64,000 nucleotides of DNA, taken from Nitratireductor aestuarii. GTDB taxonomy: Bacteria > Pseudomonadota > Alphaproteobacteria > Rhizobiales > Rhizobiaceae. The translations under genes were made by a program, and so were the position numbers. How positions within the stretch are numbered: the first letter of the stretch is position 1; each line of letters starts with the position of its first letter. The notes under the pieces are model-generated. The model saw nothing but the letters and a program-made list of their open reading frames with translations. It did not search any database and was not told where the DNA came from. Positions 9,325 to 18,207 of this stretch are shown here, piece by piece. Location of the stretch: contig NZ_BMIF01000017.1 of assembly GCF_014641695.1 (NCBI RefSeq), positions 1-64,000 of the forward strand. Direction: 5' to 3'.

Positions 9325-9366
9325 ATCCCCCTTTCGTGGTTCGACAAGCTCACCATGAAAGGGGAT
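9325..9366. repeat. Imperfect palindrome between convergent genes, resembling a dispersed intergenic repeat
   Basis: ATCCCCCTTTCGTGGT (9325-9340) and ACCATGAAAGGGGAT (9352-9366) form a stem with one bulged C and one G-T pair around the loop TCGACAAGCTC. The core GTGGTTCGACAAGCTCACCA resembles a palindrome I recall in many rhizobial intergenic regions. It lies between the ends of smpB and the convergent glycosylase gene and could act as a bidirectional terminator. Confidence 0.45.
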
Positions 9367-9382
9367 CAATCCCTTATGACTA

Positions 9383-10108
9383 CTAACAATCGTTCAGATA
9401 GCCGCGCACGCGGCTGAAGACGCTCTCGAACATTTCCGTCGTCAGCTTGCCGGTGTTCGTGTTGTAGCGCGAGCAGTGGTAGCTGGAAAAAATCCGCAGG
9501 CCACCCGCGTCGTGTTCTCCTCCATGGGAGAATGGAAACAGTCTCACCGGATGGCCAAGCGCGCGCACCGTCGTCTGGTGCGAGATCGTGCCCAGCGTCA
9601 CGATCGCCTGGAGATTGGGGAAGCGGGCGATGGTGGGCGTAAGGTAGTACTGGCGGCAGGTGTTGACCTCCGCACCTTCGGGCTTGTTCTCCGGCGGAAC
9701 ACAGCGGACGGCGTTGGTGATCGCAGCGTCGAGCAGTTCGAGGCTGTCGTCAGGACGCGCCTCGAAGATCCCCTTGGCAAAGCCAAACTTCACCAGCGTC
9801 GAGTAGAGAAGGTCGCCGGCATAGTCGCCGGTAAATGGCCGGCCCGTGCGGTTTGCTCCGCGCAAACCCGGCGCAAGGCCGATGATCAGAACGCGAACGT
9901 CTTCCTCGCCGCTACGCGGCAGGAAGCTTGGCACCGGACCATTGAACCATTCCGGCTCCCGCGCTCGCCATCCCGCGATGAAGCTCGCGAGACGGGGGCA
10001 GAGTAGACAGGTGTGCGGTGGTTCCGCGGGATGATCAGTCGTGTGAGTTGTCAAACTCTGGGTCAACCTTGCGAACCGGGCGCTCGGACTGCTCCCGGCC
10101 AACTTCAT
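9383..10108 (-). CDS. Family 5 uracil-DNA glycosylase (UDGb type, Fe-S)
   Basis: A predicted base-excision repair enzyme. Motif 1 is GLAPGLRGANRTGRPFTGD, the family 5 pattern without the usual catalytic Asp/Asn of family 1; motif 2 is SSYHCSRYNTNTGKLT. Cysteines at CLLCPRL, NAVRCVPP and NTCRQYY are spaced as the 4Fe-4S ligands of this group. The first cysteine pair follows a weakly conserved leader, so the start is uncertain: a TTG at 10123, the ATG at 10108 chosen here, or TTG codons near 10059. All of these overlap the 3' end of the upstream NYN gene, so the two are probably translated from one mRNA. Confidence 0.85.
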   Translation of the reverse strand: MKLAGSSPSARFARLTQSLTTHTTDHPAEPPHTCLLCPRLASFIAGWRAREPEWFNGPVPSFLPRSGEEDVRVLIIGLAPGLRGANRTGRPFTGDYAGDLLYSTLVKFGFAKGIFEARPDDSLELLDAAITNAVRCVPPENKPEGAEVNTCRQYYLTPTIARFPNLQAIVTLGTISHQTTVRALGHPVRLFPFSHGGEHDAGGLRIFSSYHCSRYNTNTGKLTTEMFESVFSRVRGYLNDC

Positions 10109-10613
10109 TCTGGAGCGAAGCAAGGTCTATAAAGCTGTCCGCCTGGCGGCGCAACTCATCGGAGATCATCGGCGGCTGCGACTGGATCGTGGAGACGATG
10201 CTGACCTTGCGGCCCCTGCGCTGAAGCGCCTCAACCAGGGTGCGGAAGTCGCCATCGCCAGAGAACAGGACATAGTGATCGACCACGTCGACGAGCTCCA
10301 GCGCGTCGATGGTGAGCTCGATATCCATGTTGCCCTTGATCTTGCGGCGACCGGCAGAATCCGTGAATTCCTTCGCCGGCTTCGTGACGACCTTGTAGCC
10401 GTTGTAATCGAGCCAGTCGATCAGCGGGCGGATTGATGAGTACTCCTGATCCTCCACGAGCGCTGTGTAATAGTAAGCGCGCAGGAGGTACGCCCGCTTC
10501 TGGAAGGCCGCGAGCAGCTTGCGGTAGTCGATGTCGAAGCCCAGCGCACGGGAAGTCGCGTAAAGATTCGCACCGTCGATGAACATTGCGATCTTTTCCC
10601 GAGAGTCAAACAT
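10035..10613 (-). CDS. NYN-domain protein (LabA/DUF88 family), putative ribonuclease
   Basis: A 192-residue protein made almost wholly of a NYN (PIN-like) fold. Acidic metal-binding motifs typical of the family are present: MFIDGANLY near the N-terminus, GNMDIELTIDALEL in the middle and LFSGDGDF after it. These aspartates would bind divalent metal for RNA cleavage; the substrate is unknown. The C-terminal 30 residues are charged and probably disordered. The reading frame of the uracil-DNA glycosylase begins inside its 3' end. The ATG at 10613 is the only sensible start. Confidence 0.88.
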   Translation of the reverse strand: MFDSREKIAMFIDGANLYATSRALGFDIDYRKLLAAFQKRAYLLRAYYYTALVEDQEYSSIRPLIDWLDYNGYKVVTKPAKEFTDSAGRRKIKGNMDIELTIDALELVDVVDHYVLFSGDGDFRTLVEALQRRGRKVSIVSTIQSQPPMISDELRRQADSFIDLASLQNEVGREQSERPVRKVDPEFDNSHD

Positions 10614-10814
10614 GTGACGACAATCCCTTCATAACGGCAATCAGCTATTTCTCAATGACGTGGGCTGCGGCGGTCTTGCACGGTCCCAAGCAAACGTTGA
10701 TATTTGCATACATAGTGCTCTATTGAAACCATGCCAATGGGTTACAATTTGCCATCAAAAATATTATGTGTTAGCGCGAACTGACTGAGGCTGATGAGCC
10801 AAATCATTCACCGT

Positions 10815-10884
10815 TAGGAGGATGCTCCTAGGTCGGAACCCTTGTGTTTTCCGTGAGGAAAAGCTATGGGACGACCAAGTTTTT
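10815..10884 (+). ncRNA. Structured RNA with terminator-like 3' end upstream of rpoZ (candidate)
   Basis: Two stem-loops lie in the 300-nt gap before rpoZ. The first is TAGGAG-GATG-CTCCTA (10815-10830). The second is a compound stem: GGTCG (10831) with CGACC (10872), CCC with GGG, and TTTTCC-GTGA-GGAAAA at the tip, followed by AAG and five T residues (10880-10884). This has the form of an intrinsic terminator only 30 nt before the rpoZ start, so it may end a small RNA or attenuate rpoZ. No convincing promoter was found upstream. The rest of 10614-10913 shows no gene. Confidence 0.4.
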
Positions 10885-10913
10885 CCGGAACATACGAATG
10901 AAAGGGGCAAGGG

Positions 10914-11306
10914 ATGGCCCGCGTCACCGTAGAAGATTGCATTGACAAGGTGGACAACCGCTTTGAGCTGGTTCTGCTGGCTGCTCATCGCGCTCGCCTG
11001 ATTTCTCAGGGTGAGGCAATCACCGTCGATCGCGACAATGACAAGAATCCGGTCGTAGCCCTGCGCGAAATCGCTGACGAAACGCTTTCGCCCGGCGACC
11101 TCAAGGAAGACCTCATCCACTCGCTGCAGAAGCATGTGGAGGTCGATGAGCCCGAACCGGATCTGCCGGCGATTGCCGATGAGACCGAGAGCGAGACCGG
11201 CGAACTGATCGCTGAGGAGACGATCTCCTTCGACCGCATGAGCGAAGACGAGCTCCTCGCAGGTATCGAAGGTCTGGTCGCACCTGAGAAGAACGAAGAC
11301 TACTAA
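10914..11306 (+). CDS. rpoZ: RNA polymerase omega subunit
   Basis: A 130-residue omega subunit that helps fold and assemble the beta' subunit. The conserved N-terminus [20 protein letters not shown] and the [13 protein letters not shown] helix are diagnostic; the C-terminal half is an acidic extension longer than in E. coli (about 90 residues), usual for alphaproteobacteria. AAGGGGCAAGGG upstream of the ATG serves as ribosome binding site. It precedes rel, as in many proteobacteria, but a strong terminator separates the two. Confidence 0.97.
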   Translation: MARVTVEDCIDKVDNRFELVLLAAHRARLISQGEAITVDRDNDKNPVVALREIADETLSPGDLKEDLIHSLQKHVEVDEPEPDLPAIADETESETGELIAEETISFDRMSEDELLAGIEGLVAPEKNEDY

Positions 11307-11335
11307 TTCGTAGATCTACGCTTCCCCGAACTATG

Positions 11336-11363
11336 CTAGCCCCGCAGGGCGGGGCTAGTTTTT
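11336..11363 (+). terminator. Rho-independent terminator after rpoZ
   Basis: A perfect 10-bp stem CTAGCCCCGC / GCGGGGCTAG with a 3-nt loop AGG, followed by TTTTT, 29 nt after the rpoZ stop. It implies that rel has its own promoter in the remaining 140 nt. Confidence 0.9.
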
Positions 11364-11503
11364 ACGCGCTGCATCTTTCTGTCTGTCTGGCGAATGGCTC
11401 CCGGACACACCATGTAGATGCAGGCCGTCAAAGCAACTGCTGGCTCGTCTCGCCAGTTCCAATCGCTTTGCGGGCATGTCTTACGCTTGGGGAGAGAACG
11501 CGC

Positions 11504-13741
11504 ATGATGCGTCAGTATGAGCTTGTTGAGCGCGTGCAGCGATACAAGCCTGACGTCAACGAAGCCCTGCTGAACAAAGCCTATGTCTATGCCATGCAGA
11601 AGCATGGCCATCAGAAGCGAGCTTCAGGCGACCCGTATTTCTCCCATCCCCTCGAAGTCGCGGCGATTCTCACAGATATGCATCTGGACGAATCGACCAT
11701 CGCCGTTGCGCTTCTGCACGACACCATCGAAGATACGACGGCCACCCGCCAAGAGATCGATGAGCTCTTCGGCGCGGACATCGGCGCACTGGTCGAAGGC
11801 CTGACCAAGCTCAAGAAGCTCGACCTCGTTTCCACCAAGGCGGCCCAGGCGGAAAACCTGCGCAAGCTGCTGCTGGCGATCGCCGACGACGTCCGCGTGC
11901 TCCTGGTCAAGCTCGCTGACCGCCTTCACAACATGCGCACCCTCGAAGTCATGCGCGAGGAAAAGCGCCTGCGCATCGCCGAAGAGACGATGGATATCTA
12001 TGCGCCGCTCGCCGGCCGCATGGGCATGCAGGACATGCGCGAGGAGCTCGAAGAGCTCGCCTTCCGCTACATCAATCCGGAAGCGTTCCAGGCGGTTACC
12101 GAACGTCTGGCCGAGCTCATGGAGCGCAACAAGGGCGTCATCAGCGAGATCGAGCAGGCACTCGCCAGGAAGTTCGAAGAGAGCAATATCAAGGCAAGCG
12201 TGAAGAGCCGGCAGAAGAAGCCGTGGTCGGTCTTCCGCAAGATGGAGACCAAGGCGCTGTCCTTCGAGCAGCTGTCAGACATCTTCGGCTTCCGCGTTCT
12301 CGTCGACGATCTGGAGGATTGCTACCGCGCGCTGGGCGTGATCCACCGCACGTGGTCGATGGTTCCCGGACGCTTCAAGGACTATATCTCGACGCCGAAG
12401 CAGAACGACTACCGCTCGATCCACACGACCATCGTCGGCCCGTCGCGCCAGCGCGTTGAACTGCAGATCCGCACCAGGGAGATGGATTTCGTCGCCGAAT
12501 ACGGTGTGGCTGCCCACACCGTCTACAAGGATTTCGGTTCGAAGAAACAGGTGGAAGGCCACCAGATCTCCAAGGACACCAACGCCTATGGATGGCTGCG
12601 GCGGACGATCGAAGCTCTGGCTGAGGGCGACAATCCGGAAGATTTTCTGGAGAACACCAAGCTTGAGCTGTTCCAGGACCAGGTTTTCTGCTTCACGCCA
12701 AAGGGCCGGTTGATCGCGCTGCCGCGCGGAGCCACGCCCATCGACTTCGCCTATGCGGTCCATACCGACGTCGGCGACACCTGCGTGGGCGCCAAGATCA
12801 ACGGTCGTATCATGCCGCTGATGACCGAGCTCAAGAACGGCGACGAAGTCGAGATCATCCGCTCGAAGGCGCAGGTACCGCCGACGGCGTGGGAATCCAT
12901 CGTCGTTACCGGCAAGGCCCGCTCGGCCATCCGCCGCGCAACCCGCAACGCGATCCGCAAGCAGTACTCAGGGCTCGGCGTGCGCATCCTTGAACGTGCG
13001 TTTGAACGCGCCGGCAAGGTCTTCACCAAGGAAGCGATCAAGCCGGTGCTCCATCGCCTGGCGCGTAAGGACATCGAGGATGTGCTGGCGGCTGTCGGAC
13101 GCGGTGAGATCACCTCACAGGACGTGCTGCGTGCGGTTCATCCCGACTACAAGGATGAGCGCGTAACGCAGAATCAGCAACCCCGCGAGGAGGGTTGGTT
13201 CAACCTGCGCAATGCCGCCGGCATGCTGTTCCAGGTGCCAGGGCTGAGGAGCCGCAAGGGCAAGGGCAAGGATGGACAGGGCGGCGGCGAGAATGCGCTG
13301 CCGATCCGCGGCATCAATTCCGATCTGCCGGTTCGTTTTGCTCCCGAAGGGGCCGTACCGGGCGACCGCATCGTCGGTATCCTGCAGCCCGGCAAAGGCA
13401 TTACAATCTATCCGATCCAGTCGCCGGCGCTCACCGCTTTCGACGATCAGCCGGAGCGCTGGGTCGATGTGCGCTGGGACATCGACGAGAACATGAAGGA
13501 GCGGTTCCCCGCCCGGCTCTCGGTTTCAGCCATCAACGAGCCCGGTTCGCTGGCGGAGATCTCCCAGGTCATCGCGGCGAATGACGCCAACATTCATCAG
13601 CTGTCGATGAGCCGCACTGCGCCGGACTTCACCGAGATGGATTTCGAGCTCGAAGTCTGGGACCTGAAGCACCTGACGCGGCTCATCTCCCAGCTCAAGG
13701 ACATTGGGTGCGTGAGCGACGTGAAGCGCGTCCATGGCTGA
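11504..13741 (+). CDS. rel: Bifunctional (p)ppGpp synthetase/hydrolase (RSH)
   Basis: A 745-residue stringent-response enzyme, probably the only long RSH of the organism. Domains in order: HD hydrolase with HDTIEDT (H72-D73), synthetase with RFKDYISTPKQNDYRSIHTT, TGS (VFCFTPKGRLIALPRGATP), and a C-terminal ACT domain (INEPGSLAEISQVIAANDANI). Both catalytic halves look intact, which fits a bifunctional enzyme. The start is taken at the ATG of 11504 (MMRQYELVERV), with GGGGAGAG upstream; a longer frame reaching 11333 would cross the rpoZ terminator and is unlikely. Called relA or spoT in different genomes. Confidence 0.96.
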   Translation: MMRQYELVERVQRYKPDVNEALLNKAYVYAMQKHGHQKRASGDPYFSHPLEVAAILTDMHLDESTIAVALLHDTIEDTTATRQEIDELFGADIGALVEGLTKLKKLDLVSTKAAQAENLRKLLLAIADDVRVLLVKLADRLHNMRTLEVMREEKRLRIAEETMDIYAPLAGRMGMQDMREELEELAFRYINPEAFQAVTERLAELMERNKGVISEIEQALARKFEESNIKASVKSRQKKPWSVFRKMETKALSFEQLSDIFGFRVLVDDLEDCYRALGVIHRTWSMVPGRFKDYISTPKQNDYRSIHTTIVGPSRQRVELQIRTREMDFVAEYGVAAHTVYKDFGSKKQVEGHQISKDTNAYGWLRRTIEALAEGDNPEDFLENTKLELFQDQVFCFTPKGRLIALPRGATPIDFAYAVHTDVGDTCVGAKINGRIMPLMTELKNGDEVEIIRSKAQVPPTAWESIVVTGKARSAIRRATRNAIRKQYSGLGVRILERAFERAGKVFTKEAIKPVLHRLARKDIEDVLAAVGRGEITSQDVLRAVHPDYKDERVTQNQQPREEGWFNLRNAAGMLFQVPGLRSRKGKGKDGQGGGENALPIRGINSDLPVRFAPEGAVPGDRIVGILQPGKGITIYPIQSPALTAFDDQPERWVDVRWDIDENMKERFPARLSVSAINEPGSLAEISQVIAANDANIHQLSMSRTAPDFTEMDFELEVWDLKHLTRLISQLKDIGCVSDVKRVHG

Positions 13742-13933
13742 GGTTTGGAACCGTTCGGAGCCGCAATTCTGCCGCGCACCAGGCGTATGCGATTCCCGCA
13801 GCGGCGCCGGTGCCAGGCATTGGCAGGCGCAAGTTGTGCTTTCCTTCGCCTGGCTCAGCCGGTAAATAAAAAATTGACCTGCTGTTAGACGCCAGGAGCC
13901 ATGCAGCAAGAGTAGGGATGATAGTCTAATAAC

Positions 13934-14530
13934 ATGCTGTTTAGGCGCAGAGCGAAGGTTACCATCGGAGAGTGTGTCAGGCTCATGCTCTGGCCGCGGC
14001 GTTCGTTTCGCCGTTCGGCCCGGTATTTTGCGAAGAGAGCATTGAGACTCCAGGCTTCGCCCCACGCGATTGCTGCGGGTGTGGCGGTCGGCGTGTTCTG
14101 CACGTTTACGCCTTTTGTCGGACTGCACTTCCTGCTCGCCATCGTGATCGCCTGGATGATCCGCGCCAATATCGTGGCTGCTGTCACCGGAACGGCGCTG
14201 GGCAATCCGATCACCATCCCCTTCATCTGGGGCGCGACGCTGCAGCTCGGCAACCTCATCCTGAACCAGGATCTTCTGGACGATATCGCCAAGGATGACC
14301 TCGGCCACCATCTGCTCGAACTTGAGTTTGCCAGCCTCTGGGATCCGATCCTGAAGCCCATGCTGATCGGCTCCGTGCTGCTTGGCGCGGCGGCGGCAGT
14401 GATCGCTTATTTCCTCGTGCTCATGGCTGCGCGTACATTCCGTGAGAAACGACGCATGCGCCTTGCTGAACGAGCTCAGCGACGCGCATTGAACCAATCG
14501 GTGCAAATCAACGCGACGGTGGTCTCGTGA
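13934..14530 (+). CDS. DUF2062 membrane protein
   Basis: A 198-residue protein with a basic N-terminus and membrane segments near residues 50-75 ([20 protein letters not shown]), 85-105 and 145-165. The TPFVGLH and [10 protein letters not shown] patterns identify the DUF2062 family, inner-membrane proteins of unknown role often placed next to acpS in rhizobia. Its TGA stop overlaps the GTG start of acpS, so the pair is translationally coupled. The C-terminal 25 residues are basic and soluble. No function is assigned. Confidence 0.85.
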   Translation: MLFRRRAKVTIGECVRLMLWPRRSFRRSARYFAKRALRLQASPHAIAAGVAVGVFCTFTPFVGLHFLLAIVIAWMIRANIVAAVTGTALGNPITIPFIWGATLQLGNLILNQDLLDDIAKDDLGHHLLELEFASLWDPILKPMLIGSVLLGAAAAVIAYFLVLMAARTFREKRRMRLAERAQRRALNQSVQINATVVS

Positions 14531-14946
14531 TAATCGGGCTTGGCAGTGATCTCATCGATATCCGGCGGATCGAAAAGACCCTAGAGCGTCATGGCGAGCG
14601 CTTCATCAGCCGCATCTTCACGGAGATCGAGCAAAGGAAGTCTGAGGCGAGGGCACAGCGGGCGGCATCCTACGCTAAGCGTTTCGCCGCCAAGGAAGCC
14701 TGCGCAAAAGCGCTTGGGACCGGCCTCGCACGGGGCGTGTTCTGGCGCGACATGGGTGTCGTGAACCTGCCGGGGGGCAAGCCCACCATGCAACTCACGG
14801 GCGGTGCCGCCAAGCGCCTTCAGGCGCTGGTGCCCGAAGGCATGCAGCCGGTCGTCCATCTAACGATCACGGACGATTATCCACTGGCTCAGGCCTTCGT
14901 GGTAATTGAAGCAATACAGAACCAGCATCAAGATCGCAAAGTGTGA
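14527..14946 (+). CDS. acpS: Holo-[acyl-carrier-protein] synthase
   Basis: A 139-residue phosphopantetheinyl transferase that moves 4'-phosphopantetheine from CoA to the acceptor serine of Acp[17 protein letters not shown] carries the magnesium-binding Asp, and [18 protein letters not shown] carries the conserved F-x-x-K-E-A motif. The GTG start at 14527 overlaps the preceding stop (GTGA). First gene of the acpS-lepB-rnc-era-recO set; its substrate acpP lies at 51.6 kb in the same window. Confidence 0.96.
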   Translation: MIIGLGSDLIDIRRIEKTLERHGERFISRIFTEIEQRKSEARAQRAASYAKRFAAKEACAKALGTGLARGVFWRDMGVVNLPGGKPTMQLTGGAAKRLQALVPEGMQPVVHLTITDDYPLAQAFVVIEAIQNQHQDRKV

Positions 14947-15031
14947 CCTGCCGCATTGCGGGCATAGATTCTAGCCGATATGAAAGCGCATTGTTGCGGC
15001 CGCAACGATAGAGCTGAGGAAAGAGATAGGC

Positions 15032-15775
15032 GTGGCTGTCAAAACACGGAAAAAGTCCGGCGGACTCGGAGAAACGGTTAGTGTCATCATTCAGGCGCTG
15101 TTGCTGGCGCTTGTCATTCGCACATTCCTGTTCCAGCCATTTTCGATCCCGTCGGGTTCGATGCGGCCGACGCTGCTCGAAGGTGACTACCTGTTCGTCA
15201 CCAAGTGGGCCTACGGATATTCGCACCACTCCTTCCCGTTCTCGCCGCCGCTCTTTTCCGGTCGCATCTTCGGCTCGGAGCCGGAACGTGGTGACGTGGT
15301 GGTCTTCAAATATCCGCCGCAGCCGTCGCTCGACTACATTAAGCGCGTGATCGGCCTGCCGGGTGACCGCGTGCAGATGCGTGATGGTGAGCTCTACATC
15401 AATGGTCAGGTGGTGCCGCGCGAGCTGGTCAACCAGATCAATGACATCGATATCACCGAGATGAATCGTCCGGTGGACGTCTACCGCGAGACGCTGCCGA
15501 ACGGCGTTTCCTACGAGACGCTGGATCTGGCGCCGAACTCGATCGGCGACAACACGCGTGAGTTTGTCGTTCCTGCCGGCCATTACTTCATGATGGGCGA
15601 CAACCGCGACAACTCCACCGATAGCCGCTTCTCCGTCGGATTCGTTCCGAAGGAAAATCTGGTCGGTCGCGCTAACATGATCTTCTTCTCTATCGCGGGC
15701 GGCGCAAGCGCGCTTGAAGTTTGGAGATGGCCGGCCGAGGTGCGGTTCTCGCGTCTCTTCACCTGGGTCAAGTAA
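15032..15775 (+). CDS. lepB: Signal peptidase I
   Basis: A 247-residue inner-membrane serine protease that removes signal peptides from exported proteins. One N-terminal membrane helix (VSVIIQALLLALVIRTFLF) precedes the catalytic serine S43 in PSGSMRPTL; the general base is K104 in YIKRVIGLPGD, and GDNRDNSTDSR forms the last conserved box. Only one transmembrane helix, as usual in rhizobia. The start is GTG at 15032 with GAGGAAAGAG upstream. rnc follows after 16 nt. Confidence 0.97.
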   Translation: MAVKTRKKSGGLGETVSVIIQALLLALVIRTFLFQPFSIPSGSMRPTLLEGDYLFVTKWAYGYSHHSFPFSPPLFSGRIFGSEPERGDVVVFKYPPQPSLDYIKRVIGLPGDRVQMRDGELYINGQVVPRELVNQINDIDITEMNRPVDVYRETLPNGVSYETLDLAPNSIGDNTREFVVPAGHYFMMGDNRDNSTDSRFSVGFVPKENLVGRANMIFFSIAGGASALEVWRWPAEVRFSRLFTWVK

Positions 15776-15791
15776 TGACGGCCGTACTATC

Positions 15792-16496
15792 ATGAGCAAG
15801 CCTTCAAGCGGGAAGGAAGTGGTCAAGGCCGTTGAAGAGCGCATCGGGATCACACTGAACAACATCCCCCTCCTGGAGGAGGCCTTCACGCATTCTAGCG
15901 CGAGGGCCCATGCGGACTACCAGCGGCTCGAGTTCCTGGGCGATCGGGTGCTCGGCCTCGTTATCGCAGAGATGCTGTTCGGCAAGTTCCCCAAGGCGAC
16001 GGAAGGCGAGCTGTCCATCCGCCTGAACGGGCTGGTCAATGCCGAAGTGCTGGCCGAAATGACCGATGAGCTGCGCCTTGGCGAGCTGATCCGCACCGGC
16101 AGCGACGTGAAGGCGCTTGCCGCGCGCAAGCAGCTCAACATCCGCGCCGATGTGATGGAAGCGCTGATCGCGGCGATCTATCTGCAAGATGGCATCGAAG
16201 GTGCGCGGTCCTTCATTCTTGCCCATTGGCAAGAACGGGCGATGTCCATTGGACAGGCCCGCGCTGATGCCAAGACGGCGTTGCAGGAATGGGCGCATCA
16301 AGTCGCGGGCGATACGCCGCGCTATGTGATAGAAGAGCGGAGTGGACCGGATCATGAGCCGGTCTTCACCATCTCTGTTAAGATCAAGGGAATTGCCGAC
16401 GGGCGGGGTCAGGGACGGTCGAAGCGCGAGGCGGAACAGCACGCTGCGCTCGAGGTTCTAACCCGCGAAGGCGTATGGAAAGCAACAGACGTATGA
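15792..16496 (+). CDS. rnc: Ribonuclease III
   Basis: A 234-residue double-strand-specific endoribonuclease for rRNA and mRNA processing. The catalytic signature YQRLEFLGDRVLGLVIAEML supplies the metal-binding Glu and Asp, with a second acidic site in ADVMEALIAAIYLQDG. The C-terminal dsRNA-binding domain is seen as TALQEWAHQVAGDTPRYVI and GRGQGRSKREAEQHAA. The ATG at 15792 is chosen because the longer frame from 15714 would lie inside lepB. The stop overlaps a possible era start by ATGA. Confidence 0.97.
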   Translation: MSKPSSGKEVVKAVEERIGITLNNIPLLEEAFTHSSARAHADYQRLEFLGDRVLGLVIAEMLFGKFPKATEGELSIRLNGLVNAEVLAEMTDELRLGELIRTGSDVKALAARKQLNIRADVMEALIAAIYLQDGIEGARSFILAHWQERAMSIGQARADAKTALQEWAHQVAGDTPRYVIEERSGPDHEPVFTISVKIKGIADGRGQGRSKREAEQHAALEVLTREGVWKATDV

Positions 16497-17425
16497 GTAA
16501 CGAGCCTCAATCTCCAGCGGAGAACAGTGAAGCGGCAACGCGGTCAGGATTTGTCGCGCTGATCGGCGCGCCGAACGCGGGCAAGTCGACGCTTCTCAAC
16601 CAGCTGGTGGGCGCCAAGGTCTCGATCGTCACCCACAAGGTGCAGACGACGCGTTCGCTCGTCCGCGGCATCGCGACCGAAGGTCAGACGCAGATCGTGT
16701 TTGTCGACACGCCCGGCATCTTCCGTCCGCGCCGCCGTCTCGACCGCGCCATGGTCAAGAGTGCCTGGGGCGGGGCGGGCGATGCTGATATCATTGCGTT
16801 CCTCATCGATGCCGAACGCGGCATCAAGGGTGACGCGGAAGCCATTCTCGACAGTCTGTCCGAGGTCAAGCAGCCGAAGGTGCTGATCCTGAACAAGATT
16901 GACCGCGTCGAGCCGGAGAAGCTTCTGGCATTGGCTGCCGAGGCCAACGAGCGCGCTCAGTTCGAGCGCACCTTCATGATTTCCGCGCTCAAGGGCCCCG
17001 GATGCAAGGACGTGCTGGCCTATTTCGCGTCCACGCTTCCCGAAGGACCCTGGTACTATCCGGAAGACCAGATTTCCGATCTGCCGATGCGGCAGCTCGC
17101 GGCGGAAATCACGCGCGAGAAGCTTTACCTGCGCCTTCATCAGGAGCTTCCATATTCGGCCCATGTCACCACTGAAAAGTGGGAAGAGATGAAGGACGGC
17201 TCGGTGCGGATCGAGCAGGTCATCTACGTGGAGCGTGAGAGCCAGAAGAAGCTGGTGCTCGGCCACAAGGGAACGACGATCCGCTCGATCGGACAGGCCG
17301 CACGCAAGGAGATCGGGGATATCCTCGAGCAGAAGGCTCACTTGTTCCTGTTCGTGAAGGTTCGCGAAAATTGGGGCGATGATCCGGAGCGCTACCGCGA
17401 GATGGGGCTCGACTTTTCGAGCTGA
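16493..17425 (+). CDS. era: GTPase Era
   Basis: An essential GTPase that binds the 3' end of 16S rRNA and helps mature the 30S subunit. P-loop GAPNAGKS at residues 25-32, VDTPG (G3), NKID (G4) and ISALKG (G5) are all present; a KH domain ends the protein with VLGHKGTTIRSIG. The start at 16493 overlaps the rnc stop (ATGA) and gives 310 residues; an in-frame ATG at 16475 with GAAGG upstream is an alternative adding six residues. Cotranscribed with rnc. Confidence 0.96.
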   Translation: MSNEPQSPAENSEAATRSGFVALIGAPNAGKSTLLNQLVGAKVSIVTHKVQTTRSLVRGIATEGQTQIVFVDTPGIFRPRRRLDRAMVKSAWGGAGDADIIAFLIDAERGIKGDAEAILDSLSEVKQPKVLILNKIDRVEPEKLLALAAEANERAQFERTFMISALKGPGCKDVLAYFASTLPEGPWYYPEDQISDLPMRQLAAEITREKLYLRLHQELPYSAHVTTEKWEEMKDGSVRIEQVIYVERESQKKLVLGHKGTTIRSIGQAARKEIGDILEQKAHLFLFVKVRENWGDDPERYREMGLDFSS

Positions 17426-17471
17426 CGCTCTGCTCCATCACCCTTGAGGAGTGCCGAAAGAGGTTCCAGCC

Positions 17472-18206
17472 ATGGAATGGCGCGATCAGGGCATAGTGCT
17501 GGGCACGCGCAAGCACGGCGAAACGAGTGTCGTGCTTGAAGTTATGACCGAAACCCACGGGCGCCACATGGGGCTCGTGCGGGGAGGGCGCTCAAAGCGC
17601 ATGCAGCCGGCACTTCAGGCGGGTAACCTGCTGGAGCTGACCTGGTGGGCGCGGCTTGATGAGCATCTAGGCACTTTTCAGGTTGAGCCGCTGCAGCTCA
17701 ACGCCGCCCGGCTCCTCGATTCTGCCACTGCCATCTACGGCATCCAGACGCTCGCCGCCCACCTGCGGCTATTGCCGGAGCGCGATCCGCACCCGGGCCT
17801 CTTCAAGGCGCTGGGCTTCATCTCCGAACATCTCGCCGATGCTACGCTCTGCGGGATCCTGCTGGCGCGCTTCGAATTGGCTGTGCTTGAGGAACTGGGG
17901 TTCGGTCTCGATCTCGCGCAGTGTGCGCTGACTGGCGCGAGGGCGAACCTCGCCTATGTTTCGCCCAAGACGGGACGGGCTGTGACGCGTGAGGCCGGAG
18001 CCCCATGGGCGGAGAAGCTCCTGCCACTGCCGGTTGTTCTCACCGAACCTGATCAAGCCGATTGTGACGCACTGGCTGTACGGCAGGCGCTGGGGCTGAC
18101 AGGGCATTTTCTGTCGCGCCACGTCTATGAACCGCGCGGCCTCAGCGTCCCGGAAGCCCGCGGCGGCTTCATCACCGCGGTGCTGAAGCAGCTCGAAGCC
18201 GCTTGA
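17472..18206 (+). CDS. recO: DNA repair protein RecO
   Basis: A 244-residue mediator of RecF-pathway recombination that helps load RecA on SSB-coated DNA. The N-terminal OB-fold is seen in [19 protein letters not shown] and [17 protein letters not shown]; the helical C-terminal part follows ([17 protein letters not shown]). The ATG at 17472, with GAGG upstream, is preferred to the GTG at 17451. It is the last gene of the lepB-rnc-era-recO run and ends 1 nt from the convergent MFS gene; no terminator fits between them. Confidence 0.95.
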   Translation: MEWRDQGIVLGTRKHGETSVVLEVMTETHGRHMGLVRGGRSKRMQPALQAGNLLELTWWARLDEHLGTFQVEPLQLNAARLLDSATAIYGIQTLAAHLRLLPERDPHPGLFKALGFISEHLADATLCGILLARFELAVLEELGFGLDLAQCALTGARANLAYVSPKTGRAVTREAGAPWAEKLLPLPVVLTEPDQADCDALAVRQALGLTGHFLSRHVYEPRGLSVPEARGGFITAVLKQLEAA

Positions 18207-18207
18207 A

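Noticed and set aside
10614-10913. tmRNA gene near smpB
   Set aside because: No tRNA-like ends and no tag-peptide coding sequence could be found in this gap or elsewhere in the window.
11333-11503. 57-codon N-terminal extension of Rel
   Set aside because: It starts inside the rpoZ terminator and lacks similarity to RSH proteins; ATG 11504 gives the usual N-terminus.
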